Assembly: GCA_022376925.1 (NCBI GenBank)
Contig: JAIOJX010000001.1
Location: 36,550,170 to 36,614,169 of the forward strand
Direction of reading: 5' to 3'
Length of the DNA stretch: 64,000 nt
Source: Tragulus kanchil
Lineage: Eukaryota > Chordata > Mammalia > Artiodactyla > Tragulidae
Of this stretch, positions 23,815 to 35,085 are shown piece by piece; position 1 is the first letter of the stretch, and each line of letters begins with the position of its first letter. The notes under the pieces were generated by a model. It was given only the letters and a program-made list of their open reading frames with translations, made no database searches and was not told where the DNA came from. Made by a program: the position numbers and the translations under genes.

Positions 23815-24010
23815 TTTTATTTAAATGTTTACAATGTTGTGTTGGTATCTCCCATACAACAATGCTAATCAGTCATAATTATACATACATCCCCTCCTTC
23901 AGCCATAATTATACATACATCCCCTCCTTCCCTAGCTTCCCTTTTCTCCCCTCATCCCATCCCTTCAGATCATCACTGAGCACCAGATGGACGAGACAAA
24001 TAATAAATAT
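23815..24010. repeat. L1 3' UTR fragment with 30-bp tandem duplication
   Basis: 'tacaatgttgtgttggtatc' and 'ccatacaacaatgctaatca' mark a ruminant L1 3' UTR. A 30-bp unit starting at about 23874 repeats at 23904, so the overlapping open frame contains the decapeptide SHNYTYIPSF twice. Confidence 0.75.
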
Positions 24011-24039
24011 TGCCATCAGCAATTTAGAGAGTGATGTTA

Positions 24040-24594
24040 CCTGATAGTGGTCTTTATAATATATACATACCTACCAAGGTTTTTGGGAAACTGTGTTTTA
24101 ATTTGCATTATGCTGATATCACATATTTTGTCATGTCATTACATACTCAGTTTGTTCCCTACTGTGCATTCTATCCATTTTTTGACCATTCATCTAGTGA
24201 GCTTCATACACTGATCTCATATGTTTCATTATCTATATGTTCTGATGGGTATGTTTTAAAAGGTCTGTTCAATTGCATAATTTTATCTTTTGGTGGTTTC
24301 CTTTTTGATGTCCATTTTTTTATAGTACAGTGTGCACAAGATTAGTAGTCACGTATTTAAACACATCATCCAGGCTTTGATGTTACACTCAATTTTTTGT
24401 CGCACTGGCCACACTAGCTAGCTAGACAGTGCTGTTCATTTTTTTTCTAGTTTTACAGTTTAGATTTTAGTATTTAATTTTTTGATCCATTAGGAATTTA
24501 TTGAAATATATGACATGAGGTTCATATCTAAATTTATTTCTCTTTTTATTGGTATACACTTTTCCCCATAATATTTATTTGTTATTGTTCCCTT

Positions 24595-24628
<34 letters not shown>

Positions 24629-25688
24629 CTTCTTTCTAGCTGACTGGAAACATTTTTATATATTTGCTTCTCTTTTTCTAAAATATTCTATTCATTGATC
24701 AATCTTATTTTTTAACCCAATACCAAATGGTCATTTTTTATATGCATAGCTTTGTAATAACGTTTAAAGCTTGAGAGCCTATATCCATCATTACTAAAAA
24801 TAATATTTTGGGGCATTTATATCATCTTATTCTTCCAGGTGAATTTCAATATTCATTTGTTATAGCTTATAAAATGTTCTTCAGGAATTTAAGTTGATAC
24901 TTCATTAATTGTATACATTAACTTAAAAAGTCTAATCTTCTGTATATTTTCGCCTTGTTTATTGGAAGCAAAGTGTCCTTTTCCATTTCTTTATTTCTCC
25001 AATTATGATTTTATTATTTCCTTTGAATACATTTCTTTTATCATTATTAAATTTTTCAAAACACTTTTAAATTAATGCTGTCATCCAGTTCTTACCAGAG
25101 CTCACTGCTGTAGGTCAGTAGAAGGATTTAGATTCAGTCAAGGAAGACCAATTTATTATGGACTTTTTCCCCTAGTATTAATCAGGATTACTTTTTTTGG
25201 TAACAGATTTATTGAGATGTTACTGACATACCATGCAAGACACACATGTGAATGTGTGTACATTCAGTAGTTTTTAATATATCCAGAATTGTGCAAACTT
25301 CCTCACAATTTTAGAACATATCATCACCAAAAATGAGAGGAAGAGTGAGAAATTTGAAATCATTGCATAATTGTTTTTTTTCTTTTGGTGGTTTCTTTTT
25401 GATGTCCATTTTTTTATAGTACAGTGTGCACAAGATTAGTAGTCACGTATTTAAACACATCATCCAGGCTTTGATGTTACACTCAATTTTTTGTCGCACT
25501 GGCCACACTAGCTAGCTAGACAGTGCTGTTCATTTTTTTTCTAGTTTTACAGTTTAGATTTTAGTATTTAATTTTTTGATCCATTAGGAATTTATTGAAA
25601 TATATGACATGAGGTTCATATCTAAATTTATTTCTCTTTTTATTGGTATACACTTTTCCCCATAATATTTATTTGTTATTGTTCCCTT

Positions 25689-25722
<34 letters not shown>

Positions 25723-26720
25723 CTTCTTTCTAGCTGACTGGAAACATTTTTATATATTTGCTTCTCTTTTTCTAAAATATTCTATTCATTGATCAATCTT
25801 ATTTTTTAACCCAATACCAAATGGTCATTTTTTATATGCATAGCTTTGTAATAACGTTTAAAGCTTGAGAGCCTATATCCATCATTACTAAAAATAATAT
25901 TTTGGGGCATTTATATCATCTTATTCTTCCAGGTGAATTTCAATATTCATTTGTTATAGCTTATAAAATGTTCTTCAGGAATTTAAGTTGATACTTCATT
26001 AATTGTATACATTAACTTAAAAAGTCTAATCTTCTGTATATTTTCGCCTTGTTTATTGGAAGCAAAGTGTCCTTTTCCATTTCTTTATTTCTCCAATTAT
26101 GATTTTATTATTTCCTTTGAATACATTTCTTTTATCATTATTAAATTTTTCAAAACACTTTTAAATTAATGCTGTCATCCAGTTCTTACCAGAGCTCACT
26201 GCTGTAGGTCAGTAGAAGGATTTAGATTCAGTCAAGGAAGACCAATTTATTATGGACTTTTTCCCCTAGTATTAATCAGGATTACTTTTTTTGGTAACAG
26301 ATTTATTGAGATGTTACTGACATACCATGCAAGACACACATGTGAATGTGTGTACATTCAGTAGTTTTTAATATATCCAGAATTGTGCAAACTTCCTCAC
26401 AATTTTAGAACATATCATCACCAAAAATGAGAGGAAGAGTGAGAAATTTGTAAATATATGCACATATCAAATCACAGTGGTTATTGAAATAAAGGTACAA
26501 TAAGGTGCTTGCAACATAAATGTCAAAAGTTTAAGACCTATGAAAAGTAGAAGTCCATAAATTGAAAAAAATCAGCTAGCTTTTAAATCAAAATCAACAA
26601 ACCACCTGCTTATCTACAATTCCTGCACCACTCCATGAAACATTGGCAACCAGTAATCTACTTTTTGCCTCTGTAGATTTGCCTATTCTGGACTTGTCAT
26701 ACATATGGAATGATAACATT
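24040..26720. repeat. Old L1 LINE sequence
   Basis: L1 landmarks: 'tgatccattaggaatttatt' (antisense ORF2 type), 'agatttattgagatgttact' and 'aattgtgcaaacttcctcac' (3' UTR type), and later 'ggcaaccagtaatctacttt' with 'gatttgcctattctggactt'. D4 doubles the middle. Removing one copy restores a collinear L1 order. Confidence 0.65.
24272..26450. repeat. 1.09-kb direct duplication (D4)
   Basis: Copy 1 runs from about 24272 to 25356 and copy 2 from about 25362 to 26450, with an offset of 1094 bp over the main body. At the junction the left edge of copy 2 is imperfect: 'attgcataatt' is kept, then a T run replaces 'ttatc', and one C is lost. Beyond that no difference was seen. The (GT)14 tract has the same length in both copies (24601-24628 and 25695-25722). 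Confidence 0.95.
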
Positions 26721-26744
26721 AAAAAAATAGGCTTTTAAAGAAAA

Positions 26745-26960
26745 GCAAAAGCAACTTTTGTTAAGCACCTAAATCCATATTAAGCACTTGTATATATATG
26801 TTTTTCTTATTTAATCTTCAAAACAATCTTTTAATTAGGTAATATTATTTCCATTTTATATAACAGAGTTGATGGCAGAGAGGTCAAAAAAATGTCTAGG
26901 ATCATAGGGTTGCAATATGACATAGCCTGGACACTTCGACCAGATCTTTAACCAAGTCTT
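26745..26960 (+). repeat. MIR-like SINE
   Basis: 'ttaagcacctaaatccatat' head, 'taatcttcaaaacaatcttt' and a '...ttccattttatataacagag' middle fit a decayed MIR. Confidence 0.5.
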
Positions 26961-29900
26961 TCTACCTTATGATGGCTAGGAGGTTTGGAACCATCCCTCC
27001 CATGCTCTTACATGAATGGTCTTCGGTGCTTTGCATTAAGACCAAACACCAGTATGACATTTCTGTTACTGTGAGGACTGAGAGAACAGAGTAGGGTGGA
27101 AATGGTTTCTATAGCCTAGATGCATGGAACTACAGGAATTTTTTCTTTCAGCTTCCTGCAGTCAAATATTGAGAATAAGCAATGATGTATGTACAGTTTA
27201 ACTCGCAGAGTCATGGGAAATTAGAGCTCAAAACTGGAAACAGCCTCAGAGACCACCTACTCTAGCTGCTCCATTTTATTGATGAAAAAACTAAGACCTA
27301 GAATGAGCAAGATATTTGCTCAAGATGGTATAGCTCAAATACAGTGACTGAAAGTGACCTTTCATCTGTTATTGGAAGAATGAATGTACCAAAGGTGAAA
27401 GTCCTCTCCAGAATACCTTCAGAAAACAAATTAAGGGGAAGGCCAGATAGTGATGTTGAAAAAGTCTCTTAATTAGGTCAAGGAGCTCTGGTTCCAATAC
27501 CAGCTCTGCCACTAATTCATTTTGAGACCTTAGAGAAGTTTCTTAACCTCTCTGGACTTGTGTTTCTTCGTATGGAAATCTGTGAGTTGGAATACAAGAT
27601 CTTTTTGAAGGCTGAATTTGTTAAACATTCAAGAAATTTTATTGAATAAGTAAATAAATGAAACTTTATTTAAATTCTAAATGATGTGCTATTTTTGGAA
27701 GATTCCCAGTGAACTACAAAACTGAAGAACTAAAAAGTTTTTCTTAAAGAATTACTTTTTAAACATGAAGGGTTGCTTCTTCAACAAATAGCAGGAGTGT
27801 CTGATTATTTCCTATAAGTACATATCTAAGACATATTAGCCAAGTTAATAACATAGCCATTGTGGCTGTTATATTGACACTAGTTAATGCAGTGGCAGGT
27901 GCAGATGGGATGTATCAAATCATTTTCTTAATACAGTCTTAATTTTGTGCTCTTATTTCCTTTGAGAAGAAAAAGCAATTCAATTTTCTTTTAAAGGAAA
28001 AAGATTTTACTATGTTTTAAAGACTAAGAGAGAGTCACTTATTCATTCAAGTAATATTTATTGAATGCTTACAATGCATATGATGTCAAGGAATAGAGTT
28101 ATCCTAAAATGGGAAATTTAAAAAATGATACAAAGATGTGAAACTAACACTGAAAACTTGCCTTTTTTTATGATTCAAGATACATGAAAAATTGAGAGCT
28201 GTTTGTTTAAGCCTTCACAGGTTGAAACTTTCTCAGTGGAGAGACAGAGCAGATGATGTGCGTGTAGGGGTGAGTGGGAGGGCACAGAGTGCGCCTCTGT
28301 AAGCAGGAGCTGGAGCAGGCAGTGGAAAATGATGATATTGACGCATTCCTCCTCCCTCTCCCACCCCTCATGATGGAATAATAATAGGGATCCGTTCCGT
28401 GTGTATTGTATCAACCTTCAGAGTTAACAGAGCCCTTTCACATTCATTACTTTATTTGATCTTCATGCCAACCCTTAAAAAAACACATGGTAGGCCACTG
28501 AATTTGCTCTACAATGACCCACACTCTGTCTGTGGAGTGTGCTTTCTTTAAATCTGAATAAATCTATTTCCTACCTATCACTTTGTTTCTCACTGAATTC
28601 TTCTCTGCAAGGAGACATGAAGAACCCGAGCCTCAGTGGGTCCAGACATTGGGCAGGAGCTGACTGACTCTGTTTTGAATCTGCCTAAATGCCCATCCCT
28701 GTGACAGAGACCATGGAGAGAGGAGCCAGGAGCTGGTTTCCAACTTGTGAGCTTTAGACACCTTCAGAAACTCACATGAAGGTGAGCACCATGCAGCCAA
28801 ATGCATGTCAGAAGAAGACTCTGGATTGGAAATGTGAATGTGGCTGGTAAAAGCACCTCAAATATAAATGTATCCTCTCTTTATACACAAATACATTAAA
28901 TCCTTTCAAATACAAAAAAAAGAAGCATGGTAGATATAGTTTTTCCCATTTTTAAGAAAATATGAAGCTCAAAGAAGTTAAGTGGCTTTTCCACTGGAAG
29001 ACAATACAAATCAGTGCCAAGACTGGAACTCACGTCTTTTGGTTTTCTAAGCAGTGTTTTATCATTCATGTCCATTCCTCCCAGGATTTCTCCTCCAGTC
29101 TTCCCATCTGGATGTATTTGTTGAATATTTGCCATTTGTTGAATATGTCCCTGGACAGGCTGCTGTGCTGAGCAGCAGTAGCAGGAGTTAACTCCAACGG
29201 TTTGAGTAGAACAAAAATAAGGGAATAACTATAACAAGTATAAGTTGTGTCTACATTAATACTTCAATCAGTCTCTCTAAGGTTCACTGCTGTTGGTCTG
29301 AAGTGATAACAGTAGACACAAAGCAATACATCTGATTCCATTTGATGAAATGTAGAAAAAAAAAGTAGCAAATACATAAATATCAATGATTATAAAGGAA
29401 TGAAAGAGAGTAGAATTCAGTGAGCAATTCATATGTACCAAGTGCTTTCCTTAAGATATTTTGTTTAACTTTCACTATTGTGCCATAACGTAGTTCCTAT
29501 TAGTGCCCCCCTTTATCTCAGATGAGTACTCTTATGTAGGTTAAGTCCTAAGTCACAGAACGAGTGATCTCCAAAACCAGGATTCAAATAGGTCCACATA
29601 GCTCCAGGATCAGATGTCTTAACTACTACACCAAACAAACAACCTATGTTTTCCAGTGAATTGGAACAGATTTGTCTGTTTTTAAAATCAAAATTGGGAG
29701 AGCCCTTTGAGATTTCCTTGCTCAGTCTCTCACCAAATACAGAAATCCCTTTAAACATCCCTCGCTGATAGCCATTACAATGAACCACAGGGACTATGAT
29801 TTAAATTCTGTAAATGGAGATACATCTGTATGAATTTATCTCTTCTCTTGTTAGGTGCTTCATCCAGTGCAAGACCCAGGCATTTTTGTGACGCAGCAAG

Positions 29901-30130
29901 TCAGCATTAGAAATATCCTGTGACTATAAGAGAAAGGGACAGAGTCCATACACTTAACCTCACTGCCACCTGACTCCAACTATATTTTGATCTGGTCCTT
30001 TGCTCAGATGGATCTGACCAGCAAGTCCTTGTAGAATTTGCAATTAGTTTTGTTCAGTTGCGTTTCCTTTGCCCCAGGCATGGTTAAAAGACTCTCTCAG
30101 GTGATGATCAGGCAAGAACTTCATAAATCT
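26960..30130. other. Gene-free interval with MIR remnants
   Basis: MIR-like pieces are at about 27240-27360, 27480-27650 (antisense, with 'tctgccactaattcattttg' and 'cttaacctctctggacttg') and 29400-29640. A stretch at about 28550-28660 with 'aataaatctatttcctacct' then 'gagacatgaagaacccgagc' recalls an LTR U5 end, but that is too weak to call. No gene is seen. Confidence 0.4.
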
Positions 30131-30149
30131 TTCTCTTGCTCTTTCACAG

Positions 30150-30264
30150 GATCCAAACGATACCTGCTACCTTGAGTTCAGGTTCTGATGGCTGTTTTGG
30201 GGCATTCTGATTCTGCAAGAGATGATCAAAGTCCTGGGAAACCCTCTACTTACCAAGCAAAACG
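30150..30264 (+). other. Candidate non-coding exon of the OR5/9-type gene
   Basis: This 115-base segment is preceded by a strong acceptor (pyrimidine-rich 'ttctcttgctctttcacag', 30131-30149) and followed by a consensus donor 'gtgagt' (30265-30270). It lies about 720 bases before the OR coding exon on the same strand, the usual OR layout of 5' UTR exon, intron and intronless coding exon. A matching acceptor before the coding exon could be 'ttccag' at 30971-30976. An ATG inside the exon would open a short upstream frame that ends soon after such a splice. Inferred from splice signals only. Confidence 0.45.
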
Positions 30265-30499
30265 GTGAGTATCTGTGATTTCTACTATTTCAGAAATAAT
30301 GCCACTAATATTGAAGGGAGGAGCGGACTGTCTCTAAAGATGAAATCAGTTGACATATTTAGTCTATTGTTACTTCATCTGCAATAATTCCTTGAGATTA
30401 ATTTGGAAAAGTGAGGGATGGTGAGATGGAATTCCATACCCCCAAATTCTCTAAGAGTTTGTAATCCTGTGTCAGTAAAGGACATCTCGCTTTTTAAAA

Positions 30500-30620
30500 A
30501 TTTCATAGCATCTTTTAAAATTTTTTATTGGAATATAATTGATATACAATATGTTATAACTGATATACAATGATATACAATTGGCATACATGTTGTATAC
30601 AATTGATATACAATACAATA
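30500..30620. repeat. L1 3' UTR remnant with AT-rich tandem units
   Basis: 'tattggaatataattgatat' is the L1 3' UTR type. It is followed by about five imperfect 'gatatacaat' units, some in a near-palindromic arrangement. The segment lies in the candidate intron upstream of the receptor. Confidence 0.6.
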
Positions 30621-30985
30621 TTGCTAAAGAAGATTGTTTGATGATATGTTTTTCTTTCTACCTAATTTATTCCTTCAACAAATGTTGTTTCTTTTATGTC
30701 TTAGGCATTTACTCAATTCCTTGTATATTCCGCTTGCTTTCTCAATTTTCTTTACTTCTTTTTCCTTTCTGTTTTTTTCTCCTGTCTTTACTTTCTCAGT
30801 GTTATGCTTGGGAAATAGAGATACCCCTTGGGAAGGTATTTAAAGTGAGAGCTGGCGAGTGTTGTGGATTCATGTGTTTTGAGTGGGACTGTTTTACCCA
30901 TATCATCCAGTTCCCTATTATTTCCTCACCTGAAGCATGCCCAAAGAACTGTTAACTTATCAGGGATAATTTCCAGCTTGTGTTG

Positions 30986-31909
30986 ATGGAGAATTCATCT
31001 ACGGTAACTGACTTCATCCTTCTGGGCATGACAGATAACCCTCAACTTGGGGTCCTGCTATTTGGAGTGTTTCTTGTTGTTTACATTGTCACTGTGTTGG
31101 GGAATCTAGGCCTGGTAGCCCTGATCAAAGTCAGTCCCTGTCTCCACACCCCCATGTATTTTTTCCTCTTTAATCTGTCCTTTCTTGATGTCTGTTTTTC
31201 TTCAGTCACAGTCCCAGAGACTTTAGCAAATTTGTTATCTAAGTTGCCGGCTGTTTCTTTCCTTGGATGTATGACTCAGATGGGTTTGTTCATAATCTTT
31301 TCCTCTGCTGAATGCAACCTTTTGGCTTCCATGGCCTATGACCGCTATACTGCCATCTGTCACCCACTGCTCTACCACGTCACCATGTCTAGAGTCCGTT
31401 GTCTCCTTCTGATAGCTGGATGCTATCTTGGTGGGTTAATTAACATGGTTTCTGTGATAACTTCCATCACACAACTATCGTTCTGTCAACCACATGTCCT
31501 TCGCCACTTCTTCTGTGACATCCCTCCACTGTTGGCACTGGCTTGCTCAGACCCTTGGGTCACCCAGATCTTGGTGGTTGGCTGTGGTGGATTCACGTTG
31601 ATCACCTCCATTATGGTAATCCTTGTCTCCTACCTGTCTGTCCTGATGACTATCCTGAGAATTCCATCAGCTTCTGGAAAGCAAAAAGCTTTCTCTACCT
31701 GTGCTTCCCACTTGACTGCTATTGACCTATACTATGGAACAACTATGTACACTTACTTGCAACCCTCTCAACGTGGATCCCAGGTAGGAAATCAGATGGT
31801 CTCAGTGTTTTATACAATGGTGATCCCCATGTTAAATCCTCTCATCTACAGTTTGAGAAACCAAGATGTGAAAGTTGCTTTATGGAAAATACTGAAGCAA
31901 AGTCCCTAA
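30986..31909 (+). CDS. Olfactory receptor, OR5/OR9-type (intact)
   Basis: A 307-residue class II olfactory receptor GPCR, expected to work as an odorant receptor in olfactory neurons. The first ATG is at 30986; the two codons before it (GTG, TTG) are open but are not starts in a mammal. Motifs: N3-S-S glycosylation site, GN in TM1 (39-40), LHTPMYFFLFNLS (53-65), C95, MAYDRY (116-121), extracellular-loop cysteines C167, C177 and C187, KAFSTCASH in TM6 (234-242), and PMLNPLIYSLRN in TM7 (281-292). All seven membrane segments are present. FFCDIPPLLALACSD and SVFYTMVIPMLNPL resemble families 5 and 9; no subfamily is assigned. One oddity is VPETL at 76-80, where the usual form is (I/V)PKML, a Lys-to-Glu change. 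No stop or frameshift is present. Confidence 0.95.
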   Translation: MENSSTVTDFILLGMTDNPQLGVLLFGVFLVVYIVTVLGNLGLVALIKVSPCLHTPMYFFLFNLSFLDVCFSSVTVPETLANLLSKLPAVSFLGCMTQMGLFIIFSSAECNLLASMAYDRYTAICHPLLYHVTMSRVRCLLLIAGCYLGGLINMVSVITSITQLSFCQPHVLRHFFCDIPPLLALACSDPWVTQILVVGCGGFTLITSIMVILVSYLSVLMTILRIPSASGKQKAFSTCASHLTAIDLYYGTTMYTYLQPSQRGSQVGNQMVSVFYTMVIPMLNPLIYSLRNQDVKVALWKILKQSP

Positions 31910-31992
31910 TTTCCCATTCTGTGTCTCTAAAATGTACTATGTTCTATGAAGACTTGCCCACAGTTCTATTCACAGTATTTTCCTTGCCTGCA

Positions 31993-31998
31993 AATAAA
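31993..31998 (+). terminator. Polyadenylation signal AATAAA
   Basis: A canonical AATAAA 84 bases after the stop codon of the OR5/9-type gene. It is the first such hexamer downstream and so a plausible 3' end signal. Confidence 0.55.
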
Positions 31999-31999
31999 A

Positions 32000-33360
32000 C
32001 CTTTTAAGAATAATTGAATTGCTCTGGCTAAGTGTTCAGAAGTAGATGCTCTGATAAATACTAATAAAATAGGAAGAGATTATATGAACAAAATAATGTG
32101 TTTTTTTCTGAAACAACTTATAAGAAATATTTTAAGAGAAGGAAATATGTTTGTGGGTATGACTATGTCGATCTCAGTTATGAACTACTTTAACACTAGA
32201 CATGAATTAATTCAAAGATGACAAGGTTAGAAAACCATGTAATTTCTCTGTAACTTATAGAAGAGAACATAAGCTCCTTTGCTTTACCACTCATGTGCTT
32301 ATCTAGAGGATTTCCATGACATCTCTAAGGCTAAATTGAGCTAAACCTCTCTCTTTCATAAGGACTCAGAAGATTCCCAGATGTGTGTTTTCCAACTGTT
32401 CTGTGATATCTGCCACATTGAGGCTGTAAAGTATAAGTCTATATATGAATTCACATGTGCAATTAACATTTATAGGGGCACATCTTAAAGAGAATACTCA
32501 GCCAAACAAGAGATTGATTTTACTAATTAGACCAGGATCTGAAGATCTTTTGTAAGAAGCAATGGATCATTTATTAGTGAAAATTCCATGTCTGAATCAC
32601 AGCTATGGAGGTTGTTTTGGTATGCAAAGTTTCCTGAATGGACCTGATCCAAGTCAATCGGTATTCCTAAATATACTTCCAGTAGGAAACACAAGTGTTA
32701 ATAGAACCCCATTTAATTTATTAGTCCACGGCTAGTACTCAGAATTTTTAAAGATGATTGAAATGCATGAATATTGTTATCTTGTCCAAATATGTTGTAT
32801 AACGGGTTATCCATAAAACATAGAATCCTATATCTGAAAAATATAAAACCTTAATATCTTACTTTTATAGAGGAGGAGACCAAGGCCAGGAGAAAAGAAA
32901 GTGACTAATACCAAACAACTAGTTGGGGGAAAGTTATTGAAGGGCTCAAGCTACAAGAAAAAACAGAAAGTATTGATAGTATTATCCACATCTAGATTAG
33001 AAGCAATTTTAAGGCCTCAAGAATTGATTTGCTTCTATGCCCAGAAACTGTCTAGCCTTTAGTAGCCATCTGCCAAGGAATCCTAAGTCCCAGTTGTGAG
33101 GGAGTGTGGTTTATTTGATAGCAATGTGAAAACCAATACCCTTAGAACTCCAAATCTTATATCTTATTACCAGCTGGAACCTCCACTTGAAAGTTCCTTA
33201 GGCACTTTAAACTTAGTGTTCAGAAACTGAACTCTTCTAAACCCGCTTTTCCTCTTTGCCTGTATCCTATCTAGTGAATGGCATCACCCAGTTTCTTAGG
33301 TCCAAAACCTGAGGGAGTCCTTATTACTCCCTTGCCCTTTCACTTCCTATATTTAATCAA
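32000..33360. other. Gene-free interval
   Basis: AT-rich intergenic DNA. A decayed old repeat may be present at about 32820-32930 ('tatagaggaggagaccaagg'). Nothing else is supported. Confidence 0.4.
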
Positions 33361-33361
33361 T

Positions 33362-33592
33362 TGGGATTGACTGGTGACTCAGACAGTAAAGAATCTGCCT
33401 GCAATGCAGGAAACCCGGGTTTGATCCCTGAGTCAGGAAGATCCCCTGGAGAAGAGAATGGCAACCTATTCCAGTATTCTTGCCTGGAGAATCCCATGGA
33501 CAGAGGAGCCTGGTGGGCTACAGTCCATAGAATTGCAGAGAGTAGGACAGGTGAACAATTAAAACACACACACTTAATCAATTACCAAATCT
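33362..33592 (+). repeat. Bov-tA SINE
   Basis: A well-preserved sense copy: 'gactggtgactcagacagta' head, 'aatctgcctgcaatgcagga', 'attcttgcctggagaatccc' and a (ac)n tail at 33566-33573. Confidence 0.92.
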
Positions 33593-33599
33593 TGTCAAT

Positions 33600-34260
33600 T
33601 CTCCTCCCAAATGCCTCTTGAATTAGTTTTCTCTCCACTGCCACTGGCACTCTGTTGGATTATGGCATTCTCTTTTCTTGCCTGGATTAGCAAAATAGTC
33701 TCTTACCTCCTTGTTCTGAATCCACACTGGATACTCTTAAATTTGATTTTTACATAACAACCCTAGTGGCTTAAATATAAATCCAATCAGGTCAGCCTTC
33801 TTCTACCCTCTACACTGCTTAGAATTGTTTCATGTTTCTCTTTGCCTATAACATATATTCCAGACTTTTAAATTTGGCATGTGAAGATCTCCAAGTCCTG
33901 CTTGTCCAAGTCTTATTCGTTTTTAAAGTCCAAATCTCATCTTCTTTTTCAGATAACTTTTTCTGACATTTCAGATGTGAGAATTCATACACTATTTTCC
34001 CATTGTACTTTGGAGTCAGACGCGCTACCATTGCGCCACGAGGCCTTCCCCCATTGTACTTTGTACCTCTATTTTTATCATTATGACACTTGGTTTTATA
34101 AAATACATTTTTTCAGAATTTGTTTTGTTTATCTACATTGAAACACTTTTGGAAAGATGGGAGCCATATTTGGTTAATTTTTTTAATCTCCCACCCTAAA
34201 TTTAGTATAAGGCTTGGTACCTAGTAAACACTAAAAAAAATATTAGCAGAGTTGAGATTC
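33600..34260 (+). repeat. L2 LINE, 3' part
   Basis: L2-like order: 'gcctggattagcaaaatagt', 'tcaggtcagccttcttctac', 'tttttcagataactttttct' and 'gcttggtacctagtaaacac'. It is interrupted by the tRNA-half insertion at 34012-34045. Confidence 0.6.
34012..34045 (-). pseudogene. Tailless retrocopy of a tRNA-Trp 5' half
   Basis: On the minus strand these 34 bases match the 5' half of vertebrate tRNA-Trp(CCA). They begin 'GGCCTCGTGGCGCAATGG', keep the D-arm with its A-box, and stop at 'GTCTGACTCC' inside the anticodon loop. The insert is flanked by 'ttcccattgtacttt' (33997-34011) and 'ttcccccattgtacttt' (34046-34062), a target-site duplication differing by two C. There is no poly(A) tail. This fits the known class of tailless retropseudogenes of small RNAs. 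The B-box half is missing, so transcription as a tRNA is not expected. The match to tRNA-Trp is from memory. Confidence 0.85.
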
Positions 34261-34261
34261 A

Positions 34262-35085
34262 TTCTCAGATAACCCTCTTCCTTATTCAGTTTATTTTGTC
34301 CACCAGACACTGTTACATCCTATCATGTAATAGATAAAAGAGAAAATCTTAACTCTTGAGACATGAGCATCTAGCTGAACCTCTTAGTTTTCTGGATGTT
34401 TCCTGTTAACGCTCAGCTCACAGTAGAGAACCTGAACCGCTTCTTCATTGCCATTATCTTTTTTGTTCTATGCCTTCCAGGTATTTGCCCTTTAAGCCCT
34501 TGTCCTCTCTGGATTTCTGTTCTTCTATGGTAACTGGGCCATGCATATGATGGATTTCTCTTTGTAGGATTCAAAGTTAAAGACTCTCAGAATTATAAGT
34601 AAAAGGTATAAAAGACCAGACCGTAGAGATCATTAAGAATTATGGGTTTAAACTTCTAAGCATTGGAATTATTTCTACAAGTGAATTTCAACGCAGAGCA
34701 AAAATATAAAAGACACGTTGAGAAGATGTGACTGAAAAAGTGTGAAGTGCCTATAGCTGCATTGCCTAGCTCTCACCTCTTCAACTCTCTGAGCCACTGC
34801 TGTAGAAACTCAGTGATAGTTTAAAAGCATCCAGTTAATTGAAACTGCTCTTTTCATATATGAAGAAGCAGTGTTCCTAAGAGAGAACAACATTTTCAAC
34901 TAGTCAGTGGCAGTGGCAGATTTGGAATTTGGGTCTCCTGATTCACACCACAGAATATTTTCTACCACCACATCCTCCTAAGCCCTTTCATGATGTGAGA
35001 TACTTTTCACTGCTGGGAGTTTGGGGTGAAACAGTCTTCTTTAGCCCCAGAAAGACTAGAGACAGTTACAACCTCCTCAGCTTTC
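34262..35085. other. Gene-free interval
   Basis: No gene is recognised. A MIR-like 3' piece may lie at about 34895-34965 ('cagtggcagtggcagatttg'). Confidence 0.4.

Noticed and set aside
28550..28800. Possible LTR U5 end
   Set aside because: Only a short 'aataaatctatttcc' and 'gagacatgaagaacccgag' resemblance; no LTR start, terminal repeats or target-site duplication found.
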